This document shows, piece after piece, positions 8,856 through 15,937 of a stretch of DNA of 64,000 nucleotides. The translations under genes and the position numbers were made by a program. Within the stretch, counting starts at the first letter, position 1. Every line of letters begins with the position of its first letter. Source of the DNA: Halioglobus sp. (GTDB taxonomy: Bacteria; Pseudomonadota; Gammaproteobacteria; Pseudomonadales; Halieaceae); NCBI GenBank assembly GCA_002699145.1, contig PABK01000033.1, forward strand, positions 41,902 through 105,901, read 5' to 3'. The notes below the pieces were generated by a model. The model searched no databases. It worked only from the letters and a program-made list of their open reading frames with translations, and had not been told where the DNA came from.

Positions 8856-9626
8856 ATGACGATACAGGTAACGAAAGCACACATCGCCAGGCACTGGCTG
8901 GCCGCGCTCGCGGTCGCGCTGTGTACCGCACCTTCGCACGCCATGCTGGTAACCACACCTGCGGGCGCCGATGCCACAGAGGGCAACTCCAGCAACTGCA
9001 TACCCGTGACCGGCTGTGTGGACAGCGATCGCTACCAGCAGGTCTACGACAGCTCGCTGTTCACCTCGGTGAGTGGGCCGCAGGACATCACCGAGTTGCT
9101 GTTCCGCCGCGACCTCACCAGCCCGGCGCCCTTCTCCGTCGACTTTTCCAACGTGGTGATCAGCCTGTCCACCACCCAGGCATCCGCCGCCACGCTGAGT
9201 ACAAACTTCGCGAACAATGTGGGAGCCGACGCCGTGGACGTGTACAGCGGCGCACTGACCGTCGCGTCCGCCTCGGCCGGCGGCGTGCCAGCCCCGCTGG
9301 ATATATCGGTGGTGCTGCAGCAGGCGTTCACCTATGACCCCGCCCAGGGCAACCTGCTGCTGGAATGGGTCAATCTCGGCGGCGAGAGCTATTCAGGGTT
9401 TTTTGCCGACAGCGTGTTCGACCACAACGACGGCACCGCGCGGATTATCGGCTTCGCCCCGGGCTCAGCCACCGGCCTGGCGGACACCAGCGGCCTGGTG
9501 ACCGCTTTCCGGCTGGGCGCGGCCGAGGTGGCGTTGCCCTCCACACTGGCATTGTTTGGGATCGGGGTAGCGGGGATGCTGGCGGGGCGTGGGCGCAACA
9601 GCGCTGCACTATCTCAAACACAGTAG
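8856..9626 (+). CDS. secreted protein with PEP-CTERM-like C-terminal anchor
   Basis: A 256-residue exported protein of unknown function. The N-terminus is a signal peptide (hydrophobic LAALAVALCTAPSHA, likely cleaved after SHA). The middle is rich in Ser, Thr, Ala and Asp with predicted beta character. The C-terminus reads LPSTLALFGIGVAGMLAGRGR: a Pro, a hydrophobic helix and a basic tail, the layout of PEP-CTERM sorting signals handled by exosortase, although the first Pro-Glu-Pro is degenerate (ALPS in place of VPEPA). No exosortase or EPS genes are in the window. It stands alone. Confidence 0.65.
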   Translation: MTIQVTKAHIARHWLAALAVALCTAPSHAMLVTTPAGADATEGNSSNCIPVTGCVDSDRYQQVYDSSLFTSVSGPQDITELLFRRDLTSPAPFSVDFSNVVISLSTTQASAATLSTNFANNVGADAVDVYSGALTVASASAGGVPAPLDISVVLQQAFTYDPAQGNLLLEWVNLGGESYSGFFADSVFDHNDGTARIIGFAPGSATGLADTSGLVTAFRLGAAEVALPSTLALFGIGVAGMLAGRGRNSAALSQTQ

Positions 9627-9796
9627 TTTCCCGGTGATCGAACAGACGCTACTGCCTTGCAAACCCATGTACGGAGGTATCTGCCTGGTACCGCCCCCGT
9701 CGTATTCACGAAAGCGGTGATGGCTTCACCCCGGCGTTGCCGGGGGGTATCACATCTTGCAGGTGGGCAGCAGATTGAAATGAAATCGGTTGCAGT

Positions 9797-10234
9797 TCAA
9801 TCGACCCTGACAAAATCTATGATCAGTTCCCCACCCGTTTTCCCCGAATAGAATTCAATGCTATCGGGTGAGTTAAACGACACAAAAACGGTAACTGATC
9901 TGCCGACAGAATTGGTATTTCGCCCGAAGCAGTCAGCCTGTTCATTGTCCTCAAGCACCAGGATTGCCAGTTCATGCCGCTCGCCCCTGGGGACAGTTTC
10001 CTCAAAGGTGTAGGAACCACTGATTACTTCATCCAGGGCCTGGCCGGCGAACTCGCCGTTTTGCGTGAACTGGTTGCTCTCGGTGCACTGTGTGGCAGGA
10101 TAAACGTGCTCCCAGGTGCCGATGATTGAATGTGTCACCCTGTCAGGTAACTGGTTGCCGGATCCGCCACCGCCTCCTCCGCAGCCAGTGGCAAATAACG
10201 AGCACAACAAAACGAAACCCGCTGCAGTCTTCAT
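9797..10234 (-). CDS. small predicted lipoprotein, function unknown
   Basis: A 145-residue protein with a lipoprotein signal: MKTAAGFVLLCSLFATGC, then a run of six glycines as a flexible linker. The mature part contains HSIIGTWEHVYPATQC and later strands that look like a small lipocalin-like or beta-barrel fold (GTW near the start is common in such proteins), but I do not recognise a family. Two Cys in the mature part (TQC and ADC) could pair. It lies convergent to the PEP-CTERM-like gene. Confidence 0.6.
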   Translation of the reverse strand: MKTAAGFVLLCSLFATGCGGGGGGSGNQLPDRVTHSIIGTWEHVYPATQCTESNQFTQNGEFAGQALDEVISGSYTFEETVPRGERHELAILVLEDNEQADCFGRNTNSVGRSVTVFVSFNSPDSIEFYSGKTGGELIIDFVRVD

Positions 10235-10341
10235 TATTGTCTCCTTTTATTCACCCCGGAGCTTCGGGTCGCCCTCGCTGCACTCAAGGGTGGACTGCCA
10301 GAGCAATTCCACCCAGGCTGGTCGAGAAGCACACAGCAGTC

Positions 10342-11304
10342 TTAGTACGTCGTCACCCGTGAGTCAACCCATTCGATAGCCTCCACGACCTTGCCGGGAG
10401 ATTCCAGCTGAATGTTATGCCCGCTGTGCGGGGCAACCAGGAGCCTCGACCTTGAAGACAAACTGGCCAGTTCGCGCTGCATTGCGTACCACACTGGCTC
10501 GTTGGTCTCGAACAACTGCCTCTGTTCTCCGGCGAGACCCGCGTAGTCTTCAACTTTCTTGCCTCTGCGCACCACCGCCAGCGGGATATCGGCCAGAGGT
10601 TCCGGCTTGCCTGCAGTGCGTAGTTCTCTCTCAATACCCTGCGCCGCGTTCAGCAACCCGGAACAAAACTGGCTACGATTTGCCACGGACAACACCTGCG
10701 CCTGTTGCTCCGCAGAGCTGCCCTTTGGCACGAGCATTTCCATCGTCCCGGATATCCGCAGTACACCACTCCAGGATATCAGGCTACACAGCTCGACCTG
10801 GGAAAAATCCTCCGGCGCGTATGTCATGCGCGCTGGCGCTTCCTCATGAGTCGCATCCAGCAGGACGAGTCCTGCTATCTGTTCCGGATACCTTGCGGCA
10901 AATTTTCTTGCATAGTAGCCGCCCAGGGAATGGCCAACGATAATCAGTTTCTGGTCTATACCCGCGATATGCAGCAGCTTATGCAATTCATCAATGGTCG
11001 TCCCGGAATGTACCGGGCCATGACTTTTTGAACTCCAGCCCAATCCCAGTCGATCATAGGTACAGGCGCGATATTGGGCGGGCAGCAATGGCCAGACTTT
11101 CGTCCAATCCGCATGCCAGCCCCAGCGACCGCTTTCGAACAGCAGCACCCTTTCGCCATCGCCCTTGCAAAGCAGGTAATAGGTATTGTCGCCGACCTGA
11201 ATAAAACTGCCTGGCAATGCTCGCCGATCAGCACGTTCTGCAATGGATTGGTATGCGGCGCCTGCGAGTGACAGGCATACCAATACGCAGAGCAGGTATT
11301 TCAT
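10342..11304 (-). CDS. alpha/beta hydrolase, secreted or membrane-anchored
   Basis: About 320 residues with an alpha/beta-hydrolase fold. The nucleophile elbow is GHSLGG (VGHSLGGYYARKFAARYP), the oxyanion-loop region is LFESGRWGWHADW, a late catalytic His is seen in VAPHSGHNIQ, and the Asp is probably in LVLLDATHE or the later SIPLAVV-type strand. The start chosen is the ATG giving MKYLLCVLVCLSLAGAAYQ, a signal peptide or anchor; a GTG four codons upstream (11316) is the alternative. The substrate is unknown. It lies just outside the left end of the integrated element. Confidence 0.8.
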   Translation of the reverse strand: MKYLLCVLVCLSLAGAAYQSIAERADRRALPGSFIQVGDNTYYLLCKGDGERVLLFESGRWGWHADWTKVWPLLPAQYRACTYDRLGLGWSSKSHGPVHSGTTIDELHKLLHIAGIDQKLIIVGHSLGGYYARKFAARYPEQIAGLVLLDATHEEAPARMTYAPEDFSQVELCSLISWSGVLRISGTMEMLVPKGSSAEQQAQVLSVANRSQFCSGLLNAAQGIERELRTAGKPEPLADIPLAVVRRGKKVEDYAGLAGEQRQLFETNEPVWYAMQRELASLSSRSRLLVAPHSGHNIQLESPGKVVEAIEWVDSRVTTY

Positions 11305-11463
11305 TGGCCGTATCACGCTATTTCCGGTGATTCCTGGAACCCGCTTTAAGTTACGATCTCAACCGGTAGAAATCTCGGTGAATTTTGACACGCCGCCTGA
11401 TGTGGAGGGTACTCTGGCATCGGCCGGTTCCAACTTTTTTATAGTCTGTTGTCTGGATGCGCA

Positions 11464-11483
11464 ATTTGGCGGTGAGGGAGGGA
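11464..11483 (+). repeat. attL, 20-bp core direct repeat
   Basis: The sequence ATTTGGCGGTGAGGGAGGGA is identical to 21347-21366. It is the remnant of the tRNA-Ser acceptor/T-arm end left at the distal junction. Bases on either side differ between the two copies, which sets the repeat limits. Confidence 0.9.
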
Positions 11484-11534
11484 ATATAACCTTCCCGTAT
11501 TTACTGGCCTGCCGAACCTTCCAAAACTCTCTAA

Positions 11535-11552
11535 ACGCTATATATACAGCGT
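11535..11552. other. near-palindrome inside left end of element
   Basis: ACGCTATATATACAGCGT is an 18-bp near-palindrome between attL and the integrase arm sites, in the position where excisionase or host bending proteins usually bind. The function is inferred from position only. Confidence 0.35.
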
Positions 11553-11611
11553 ATTTCTACGTTTTACCTTCCCTGCCTTTCCGCACGATTCCGGGGGGAA
11601 CCGGCGTTGTT

Positions 11612-11632
11612 TTGTGGGTAGATTGTGGGTAG
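11612..11632 (+). promoter_or_regulatory. left integrase arm-type sites (two direct copies)
   Basis: Two copies of TTGTGGGTAG start at 11612 and 11623, 11 bp apart. The same decamer occurs twice near the right end of the element (21274, 21286). Paired decamers at both ends, about one helical turn apart, are what arm-type binding sites of tyrosine integrases look like. Confidence 0.65.
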
Positions 11633-11670
11633 AGTCCCGCCAAAGGGTTAGGCGGTAACCCTCGAAACTG

Positions 11671-11680
11671 TACCCACAAA
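11671..11680 (-). promoter_or_regulatory. inverted arm-type site overlapping integrase ribosome-binding region
   Basis: TACCCACAAA is the reverse complement of the TTTGTGGGTA arm motif and runs straight into AGGAG, the ribosome-binding site of the integrase gene (ATG at 11694). Integrase bound here could limit its own expression; that is inference. Confidence 0.5.
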
Positions 11681-11693
11681 GGAGTGCCCAGTC

Positions 11694-12962
11694 ATGCCAA
11701 AGCACCTACTGACACAGCCGTATATCAAGGCGGCTAAGAGCGCGTACCACAAACCAGCCGCGAAGACTGATGCGGCCAAGGCCAAGTGCAAGAACTATCA
11801 CAGCGATGGTGGCGGGCTGTACCTGCAAGTCACTGGCAAGCGGAACGCTAAAAGCTGGGTATTCAAGCGGCAGGAGGGCGGCAAGCTCAGGGAGGTAGGA
11901 CTGGGGCCGCTGTCGGAGTTGACGCTGGCACAGGCGCGGGACATTGCTGCGGACATCTGGAAGCTGACCAGTGCCGGTAGTTCCCTGAAGGCTGCGCGTG
12001 ATGCCGTCCAAAAGGAACAAGCCACAGAGGTGCTGGAAGAGGTAGGACTACCCGCCCCGGATGCGATGACGTTTGACCAGTGCGCCGAGAGATTCATTGC
12101 CGAGAAGCTGACCCCAGAGTCCAAGCCGGGAAGCAAGACGGTGCCGCAGTGGGAAGCCAGCTTGAAGCAATACGCATCACCGCACATAGGCAGCATGGAC
12201 GTGGCCGACATCGGCACTGATGACGTTCTGGGCGTTCTCCAGCCGATCTGGCACAAGGTACCTGAGACAGCTTCCCGCGTCCGTATGCGGATTGAGAACG
12301 TGCTGGCGTGGGCAACGGTGAAGGGTTACCGGTCTGGGTTTAACCCGGCTGTCTGGCGCGGCAACCTGTCCCAGTTGCTACCGGCTAAGCAAAAGGTCCG
12401 CCCGGTGAAGCACTTCACTGCCCTGCCCTATCAGGATATGCCCGCCCTGTTCGCTGAGTTGCGTGACAAGGAATCACTCACCAGCTTGGCGCTGCGGTTC
12501 ACGATGCTGACCGCCTGCCGTACTGGTGAAGTGATCGGGGCGCAATGGTCAGAGATAGACGATACAAAAACCGGCATATGGACAATCCCCGCCGAGCGTA
12601 TGAAGGCAGGCAAGCCGCATCTAGTCCCGCTGTCTACTGGTGCCGGGTACGTGCTGGCACAGATCGAGCGCAAGAATGACTGGGTATTCCCCGGCGGCAA
12701 CCACGGCAGGCGCAAAGTCGGTCACATGAGCAACATTGCCCAGCTAAAGCTACTCAAAGAGATGCGCCCTGGTGTCACCGTACACGGCTTCCGTAGCGCG
12801 TTCAGGGACTGGGCAGCGGAAGAGACGGACCACGACAACCACGTAGCGGAGATGGCGCTGGCGCACACTGTGAAGGGCGTAGAAGGTGCTTACCGGCGCG
12901 GTGCCCTGCTAGATAAGCGCGCCGACCTGATGCAAGACTGGTCCAAGTACTTGGGGGCGTAG
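11694..12962 (+). CDS. int: tyrosine-type site-specific integrase, P4-like
   Basis: A 422-residue tyrosine recombinase that would integrate and excise the element at tRNA-Ser. The N-terminal ~100 residues are the DUF4102-type arm-binding domain (SDGGGLYLQVT, KSWVFKRQ, LGPLSELTLAQAR). The core-binding domain spans ~125-230. Catalytic residues are visible: R in TACRTGEV (~275), the HGFR box at 364-367, H391 in LAHTV and the nucleophile Y400 in GAYRRG. The gene has an AGGAG ribosome-binding site nine bases before ATG and lies at the end opposite the tRNA, with arm motifs on both sides of the element. It is full length with no sign of decay. Confidence 0.95.
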   Translation: MPKHLLTQPYIKAAKSAYHKPAAKTDAAKAKCKNYHSDGGGLYLQVTGKRNAKSWVFKRQEGGKLREVGLGPLSELTLAQARDIAADIWKLTSAGSSLKAARDAVQKEQATEVLEEVGLPAPDAMTFDQCAERFIAEKLTPESKPGSKTVPQWEASLKQYASPHIGSMDVADIGTDDVLGVLQPIWHKVPETASRVRMRIENVLAWATVKGYRSGFNPAVWRGNLSQLLPAKQKVRPVKHFTALPYQDMPALFAELRDKESLTSLALRFTMLTACRTGEVIGAQWSEIDDTKTGIWTIPAERMKAGKPHLVPLSTGAGYVLAQIERKNDWVFPGGNHGRRKVGHMSNIAQLKLLKEMRPGVTVHGFRSAFRDWAAEETDHDNHVAEMALAHTVKGVEGAYRRGALLDKRADLMQDWSKYLGA

Positions 12963-13146
12963 TCCCCCAGTGCAATTTTCGGCACGCAACAAGTTGGCAC
13001 TTTTCTAAAATATTTGCCCCAGGTATTGTGCAACACCGTTTGGAACCCTAGTATTTCCCCATGCCCGTTAGGTAGCGGGCGCACTCTATAGGGATAGGCG
13101 AGTGAACGTAAACCGTTCGCGCAAGGCTGTCCCAGACCCGCCAAGC

Positions 13147-13171
13147 GTGAACCCCAGTACTGGAGGTTCAC
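13147..13171 (+). promoter_or_regulatory. 25-bp inverted repeat covering alpA ribosome-binding site
   Basis: GTGAACC, a CCAGTACTGG centre and GGTTCAC form an almost perfect 25-bp dyad with a single mismatch pair. It ends one base before the alpA ATG and contains the TGGAGG ribosome-binding sequence. It could be an operator for a repressor or a hairpin that hides the ribosome-binding site. Confidence 0.5.
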
Positions 13172-13172
13172 A

Positions 13173-13364
13173 ATGAATACCCCTATCGAAAGAATCCTAC
13201 GCCGCCCTGAAGTTCAGCAGATGACAGGGCTGTGCTGTTCTGCCATTTACGCACGGATGGAACAGGGCACGTTCCCGAAGCCCGTGAAGCTAGGTCCGCA
13301 AGCCGTGGGCTGGAAGCTGTCAGACGTGCAGGCGTGGATTGCAACCCTTGAACAAGTTAGCTGA
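13173..13364 (+). CDS. alpA: AlpA-family transcriptional regulator / excisionase-like protein
   Basis: A 63-residue MerR-like winged-helix protein of the AlpA family. RRPEVQQMTGLCCSAIYARMEQGTFPKPVKLG then GWKLSDVQAWI is the full family pattern: a helix-turn-helix, a wing, and the residue series that reads the site. In P4 and in satellites AlpA-type proteins switch on integrase/excision or replication genes. It follows the integrase gene after 210 bp and is preceded by the dyad at 13147-13171. Its TGA overlaps the A-run of a leftward terminator. Confidence 0.9.
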   Translation: MNTPIERILRRPEVQQMTGLCCSAIYARMEQGTFPKPVKLGPQAVGWKLSDVQAWIATLEQVS

Positions 13365-13394
13365 AAAAAAGCCCCGGCTTTTTAGGGCCGGGGC
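13364..13394 (-). terminator. intrinsic terminator reading leftward
   Basis: The stem GCCCCGGC / GCCGGGGC (13371-13378 and 13387-13394) has an 8-base loop. On the minus strand it is followed by seven T (A-run 13364-13370). On the plus strand nothing like a T-run follows, so it would stop transcripts coming from the right, though all element genes point right. Confidence 0.7.
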
Positions 13395-13449
13395 AATTGA
13401 GCAAAGCAAGTAACGTATGGCGCGGGGTGCGAAGCATAAGGAAGGGAAG

Positions 13450-13479
13450 CACCGTCACCGTCACCAACACCGTCACCGT
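13450..13479 (+). repeat. five CACCGT-type hexamers in tandem
   Basis: CACCGT CACCGT CACCAA CACCGT CACCGT lies about 65 bp upstream of the winged-helix gene. Short tandem direct repeats before a DNA-binding gene fit either an iteron-type origin or an operator. No further evidence separates these. Confidence 0.5.
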
Positions 13480-13544
13480 GAGGGAATTATACCCCCTTCC
13501 GGTGGCGTCAAAAACAAACTGGGTGACATCACCGGAGGTAACAA

Positions 13545-14324
13545 ATGAACAAGCGGGACTATCGCAAGCAGGTGCCAACCATTGCGGCGTCACGGTGGAT
13601 TGATGGGCTAGACATCACGCCAACCGAGGACCATGTACTACGGGTTTTCTGTGACTTCATTGGAGACGACTACACGGCGTTTCCGTCACAGGTAATACTC
13701 GCCAAGCGGTGCAAGTTCAAAGACCGCGAGACAGCCGGTAAGGCCCTGAAGGGATTGCGTGAAAAGGGACTGATTGAAGATACCGGCAAGCGCCGGGGCC
13801 GCGCCGTTGTCTATCACGTCCCAGTACCGGAAGAATACCGACTAAAAAAGAAGTACCAAAGCGAGTCTGACAATAGTGCGGGTTTTACCGGCACTACGGC
13901 AGATTCCAATAGTGCGGGTTCTACCGAATCTAATGCGGGTTTTACCGGCGTCAATAGTGCGGGTTCTACCGGGCCTAATAGTGCGGGTTTCACCAGCACT
14001 AACCTACATAACCTACAGGAACCCACCAAAGAACCTTCCGAAAATGTTTCGGAAGAAATTCCTCCTGAAAAAAAGAAAAAGAAAAAAGGCCCGCCGGATT
14101 CAGTTTGTCACGGTCCTAGCGGCACGGCGTCTGTGTGCGCCGTTGTACAAGTCAGAGCCAACGGAAAGGATACGGCGACTATCGGCATGAATGACATACA
14201 GCTTCAGAAGCACAAGGCCGACAAGGAAAAGCAACTGGCGCTTAACGATCAGAACGCGGAGGCACCGTTGTCCGATGGTGAGCAAGCACAGCTAGACGCA
14301 CTCAGTAAAAAATTTGGGCTTTAG
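13545..14324 (+). CDS. winged-helix DNA-binding protein with repeat linker (possible replication initiator)
   Basis: 259 residues. Residues ~15-90 form a winged-helix domain of the phage replication/regulator type: LRVFCDFIGDDYTAFPSQ, then LAKRCKFKDRETAGKALKGLREKGLIED with GKRRGRAVVYHV as the wing. A low-complexity linker at ~108-152 repeats NSAGFT/NSAGST-like units about five times. The C-terminal ~100 residues are charged, with a KKKKKK run (~165-176) and a helical end. The layout of a winged helix with a Gly-Thr repeat linker is common in phage replisome organisers, so a replication-start role is the best guess. GGAGGTAACAA before the ATG is a strong ribosome-binding site. Confidence 0.6.
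   Translation: MNKRDYRKQVPTIAASRWIDGLDITPTEDHVLRVFCDFIGDDYTAFPSQVILAKRCKFKDRETAGKALKGLREKGLIEDTGKRRGRAVVYHVPVPEEYRLKKKYQSESDNSAGFTGTTADSNSAGSTESNAGFTGVNSAGSTGPNSAGFTSTNLHNLQEPTKEPSENVSEEIPPEKKKKKKGPPDSVCHGPSGTASVCAVVQVRANGKDTATIGMNDIQLQKHKADKEKQLALNDQNAEAPLSDGEQAQLDALSKKFGL
13872..13998 (+). repeat. in-gene tandem repeat, AATAGTGCGGGTT units
   Basis: Five copies of AAT(AGT)GCGGGTTyyACC, at about 13872, 13908, 13932, 13953 and 13978, encode the NSAGFT/NSAGST series. Spacing is irregular (21-36 bp) but always in frame, and one copy lacks the AGT codon. Confidence 0.75.
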
Positions 14325-14360
14325 CAACATAGCCCCGTTTGAAGGTGAGAGGATAGAACA

Positions 14361-14597
14361 ATGCCATTGTTAAAACGCGCAACATTACGCACCGCCCAGT
14401 TTTTTGCTGATAGATACCGCCAGTATTTCGAGCGTTACATTGCTGCCGGTCTATCACCTACTGCCGCAGACAATCGGGCAGCGGTTCGCATTCGCAATGA
14501 GTTTCGAGTGTTGCCGGTGAGCGAAGCGTTAAAGCTGGTCCCGGCTATTGAGTTAGAGCGGCAAAACTGTATGCGGGCTGTACCGGGGAAATCCTGA
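14361..14597 (+). CDS. small element protein, function unknown
   Basis: 78 residues, not recognised. It is rich in Arg and Ala (about 15 percent Arg) and looks wholly helical: TAQFFADRYRQYFERYIAAGLSPTAADNRAAVRIRNEF. It starts 36 bp after the winged-helix gene with a GAAGGTGAGAGG sequence upstream, so it probably belongs to the same transcript. A nucleic-acid- or protein-binding helper role would fit the charge pattern but is a guess. Confidence 0.55.
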   Translation: MPLLKRATLRTAQFFADRYRQYFERYIAAGLSPTAADNRAAVRIRNEFRVLPVSEALKLVPAIELERQNCMRAVPGKS

Positions 14598-14677
14598 CAA
14601 ACGCAAGGATAACCCTATATTTATAGGCTCAGTGCAATTGTGTTCACTTTGGTAGAACCATTCTCATTTGGGGGGTC

Positions 14678-15178
14678 ATGATGACTGAAGAACTAGGGGC
14701 CGGGTATATCGCGCTATCCGATCTGGCCGAACTGCTAAAGCTACCACCTGATGACACGGCACAGACTTTCCTAGCCGCCAAGGGAACGGGGCGACCAAAA
14801 CTTGAGAGGTGCTACAGCTTGGAAGGCGTTGCCGAGATTGTTAGCGCACAGACAGGGGAACGGTTCACGGCGCACGATATACCGACACTGACCCCCGAAG
14901 AGCAAGCGGCCAACATGCTGGATATGTTGGGTGTGGGTGTCAGCAACCGAGCATGGGAGCGGTGGCGTAAAGCAGGGAAAGGGCCAACCGCTTATCGAAT
15001 CTGTGACCGCTGGTACTACCGCGCAGCACACGTTATCGCACACGCACTGAATCTGGCCGAGGCAGGACCAGAGCCAGAACCGGCTAAAGCGTGGGAGCCG
15101 CCACCGGCACAGGCAGAGATACTCCCCCCGACTTCCACCAACTTGGAACGTAAACCCAGCAAAGGCGGCTGGTACTGA
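14678..15178 (+). CDS. unknown protein with two helix-turn-helix-like halves (paralogue of next gene)
   Basis: 166 residues, not assignable to a named family. Residues ~10-65 (IALSDLAELLKLP...LEGVAEIVSAQTG) and ~85-128 (MLGVGVSNRAWERWRKAGKGPTAYRI, then WYYRAAHVIAHAL) each look like an AlpA/MerR-type helix-turn-helix with wing. The C-terminus is Pro-rich (EPEPAKAWEPPPAQ). The next gene has the same two-part layout. A GGGGGGTC ribosome-binding site precedes two tandem ATGs (14678 and 14681), either of which could be used. In its place before the terminase a small-terminase or regulatory role is possible. Confidence 0.6.
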   Translation: MMTEELGAGYIALSDLAELLKLPPDDTAQTFLAAKGTGRPKLERCYSLEGVAEIVSAQTGERFTAHDIPTLTPEEQAANMLDMLGVGVSNRAWERWRKAGKGPTAYRICDRWYYRAAHVIAHALNLAEAGPEPEPAKAWEPPPAQAEILPPTSTNLERKPSKGGWY

Positions 15179-15187
15179 GGTATAGCG

Positions 15188-15766
15188 ATGGTGACACAAC
15201 AAGACATCTGGGTAGTAGAGCTAGCGGCGTTGCTGCGCGTTCATCCGTACACCGTCAAGAATCTGTCGGTCAGTGCGGCCTGTACTGGCTGGGCAAGGGG
15301 TGACAAGAAATCCCCCCGCAAGGTCTATGACATCGACAACGTGTTGGCAATCCTGTCCGCACAGAGTGACCGACCAGTAAGCCGGGACGATCTGGGCGAA
15401 CTGATTACGTCCGAGGAAGTGGAACAAGTACTGGCAGACGCTGGGGCAGCACGCGGCCAACACACGATAGCGACTTGGCGACACAGGGGCATAGGCCCGA
15501 AGGCAATCAAGTTGAGCCGGTCTTGTAGGCGGTACGTCCGGTCAGAGGTGGAAGCATGGGCAAAGGCTATCCCCCCTGTAGAGGAAGTAGCCAAGCTAAT
15601 CGGCAAGCAGACGTTGCCGCGTGACTGGTCAGCGCCTGCGAGACCGACTGACAAACCCAACCTGGGGCTAGCCAATGGTCCCAATGGTAGCGCCAGCGTA
15701 AGCGTGGGGGGCGCAGGGGGTTGTGTACTTTTCTCAATCTCTAAAGGCGTCTGTAAGCCCCTCTGA
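15188..15766 (+). CDS. unknown protein with two helix-turn-helix-like halves (paralogue of previous gene)
   Basis: 192 residues. The first half (ELAALLRVHPYTVKNLS...VYDIDNVLAILSAQ) and second half (TIATWRHRGIGPKAIKLSRSCRRYVRSEVEAWAKA) both fit an excisionase/AlpA-like winged helix; the second is a very good match to that pattern. It parallels the preceding gene in length, layout and position of the second domain, so the pair probably arose by duplication with strong divergence. The last ~25 residues (Gly/Ser-rich, then CVLFSISKGVCKPL) look unlike the rest and could reflect a frameshift near the end. The gap to the preceding gene is 9 bp. Confidence 0.6.
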   Translation: MVTQQDIWVVELAALLRVHPYTVKNLSVSAACTGWARGDKKSPRKVYDIDNVLAILSAQSDRPVSRDDLGELITSEEVEQVLADAGAARGQHTIATWRHRGIGPKAIKLSRSCRRYVRSEVEAWAKAIPPVEEVAKLIGKQTLPRDWSAPARPTDKPNLGLANGPNGSASVSVGGAGGCVLFSISKGVCKPL

Positions 15767-15784
15767 GAGGCTCCCAGAGCGGGC
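15757..15784 (+). other. stem-loop at 3' end of the second paired gene
   Basis: GCCCCTCTG pairs with CAGAGCGGGC (one bulged C) around a 9-base loop. No T-run follows, so it is not a standard terminator. It sits just upstream of the terminase region, where a packaging site could lie. Confidence 0.3.
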
Positions 15785-15838
15785 CATAAGATGGGACCAA
15801 TATCAGGGTGAATGCGCCCACAGGGGCACAGAGGAGGC

Positions 15839-15937
15839 ATGGCACAGGAAACAGCAACCGGGCAACTGGTGAAGGTGGAAAAGGCAACCGGGCGGCTGGT
15901 CAAAGTCGAACGGGCCGGGGGGCGAGTATGGCGGTGA
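15839..15937 (+). CDS. 32-residue ORF with internal duplication, overlapping terminase start
   Basis: An ORF too short for the track. The ATG follows AGAGGAGGC, and its TGA lies inside the first codons of the terminase gene (overlap ATGGCGGTGA). The peptide contains ATGQLVKVEKATGRLVKVER, a near-exact repeat of an ATGxLVKVEx unit. It may be a tiny real protein, or a leader whose translation couples to the terminase. Nothing similar comes to mind, so function is unknown. Confidence 0.4.
   Translation: MAQETATGQLVKVEKATGRLVKVERAGGRVWR

Noticed and set aside
13357-13593. 78-residue minus-strand ORF ending in the leftward terminator
   Set aside because: I considered it as the source of the leftward terminator, but the peptide is a translation of the CACCGT repeats and has no ribosome-binding site; a non-coding transcript is more likely than a protein.
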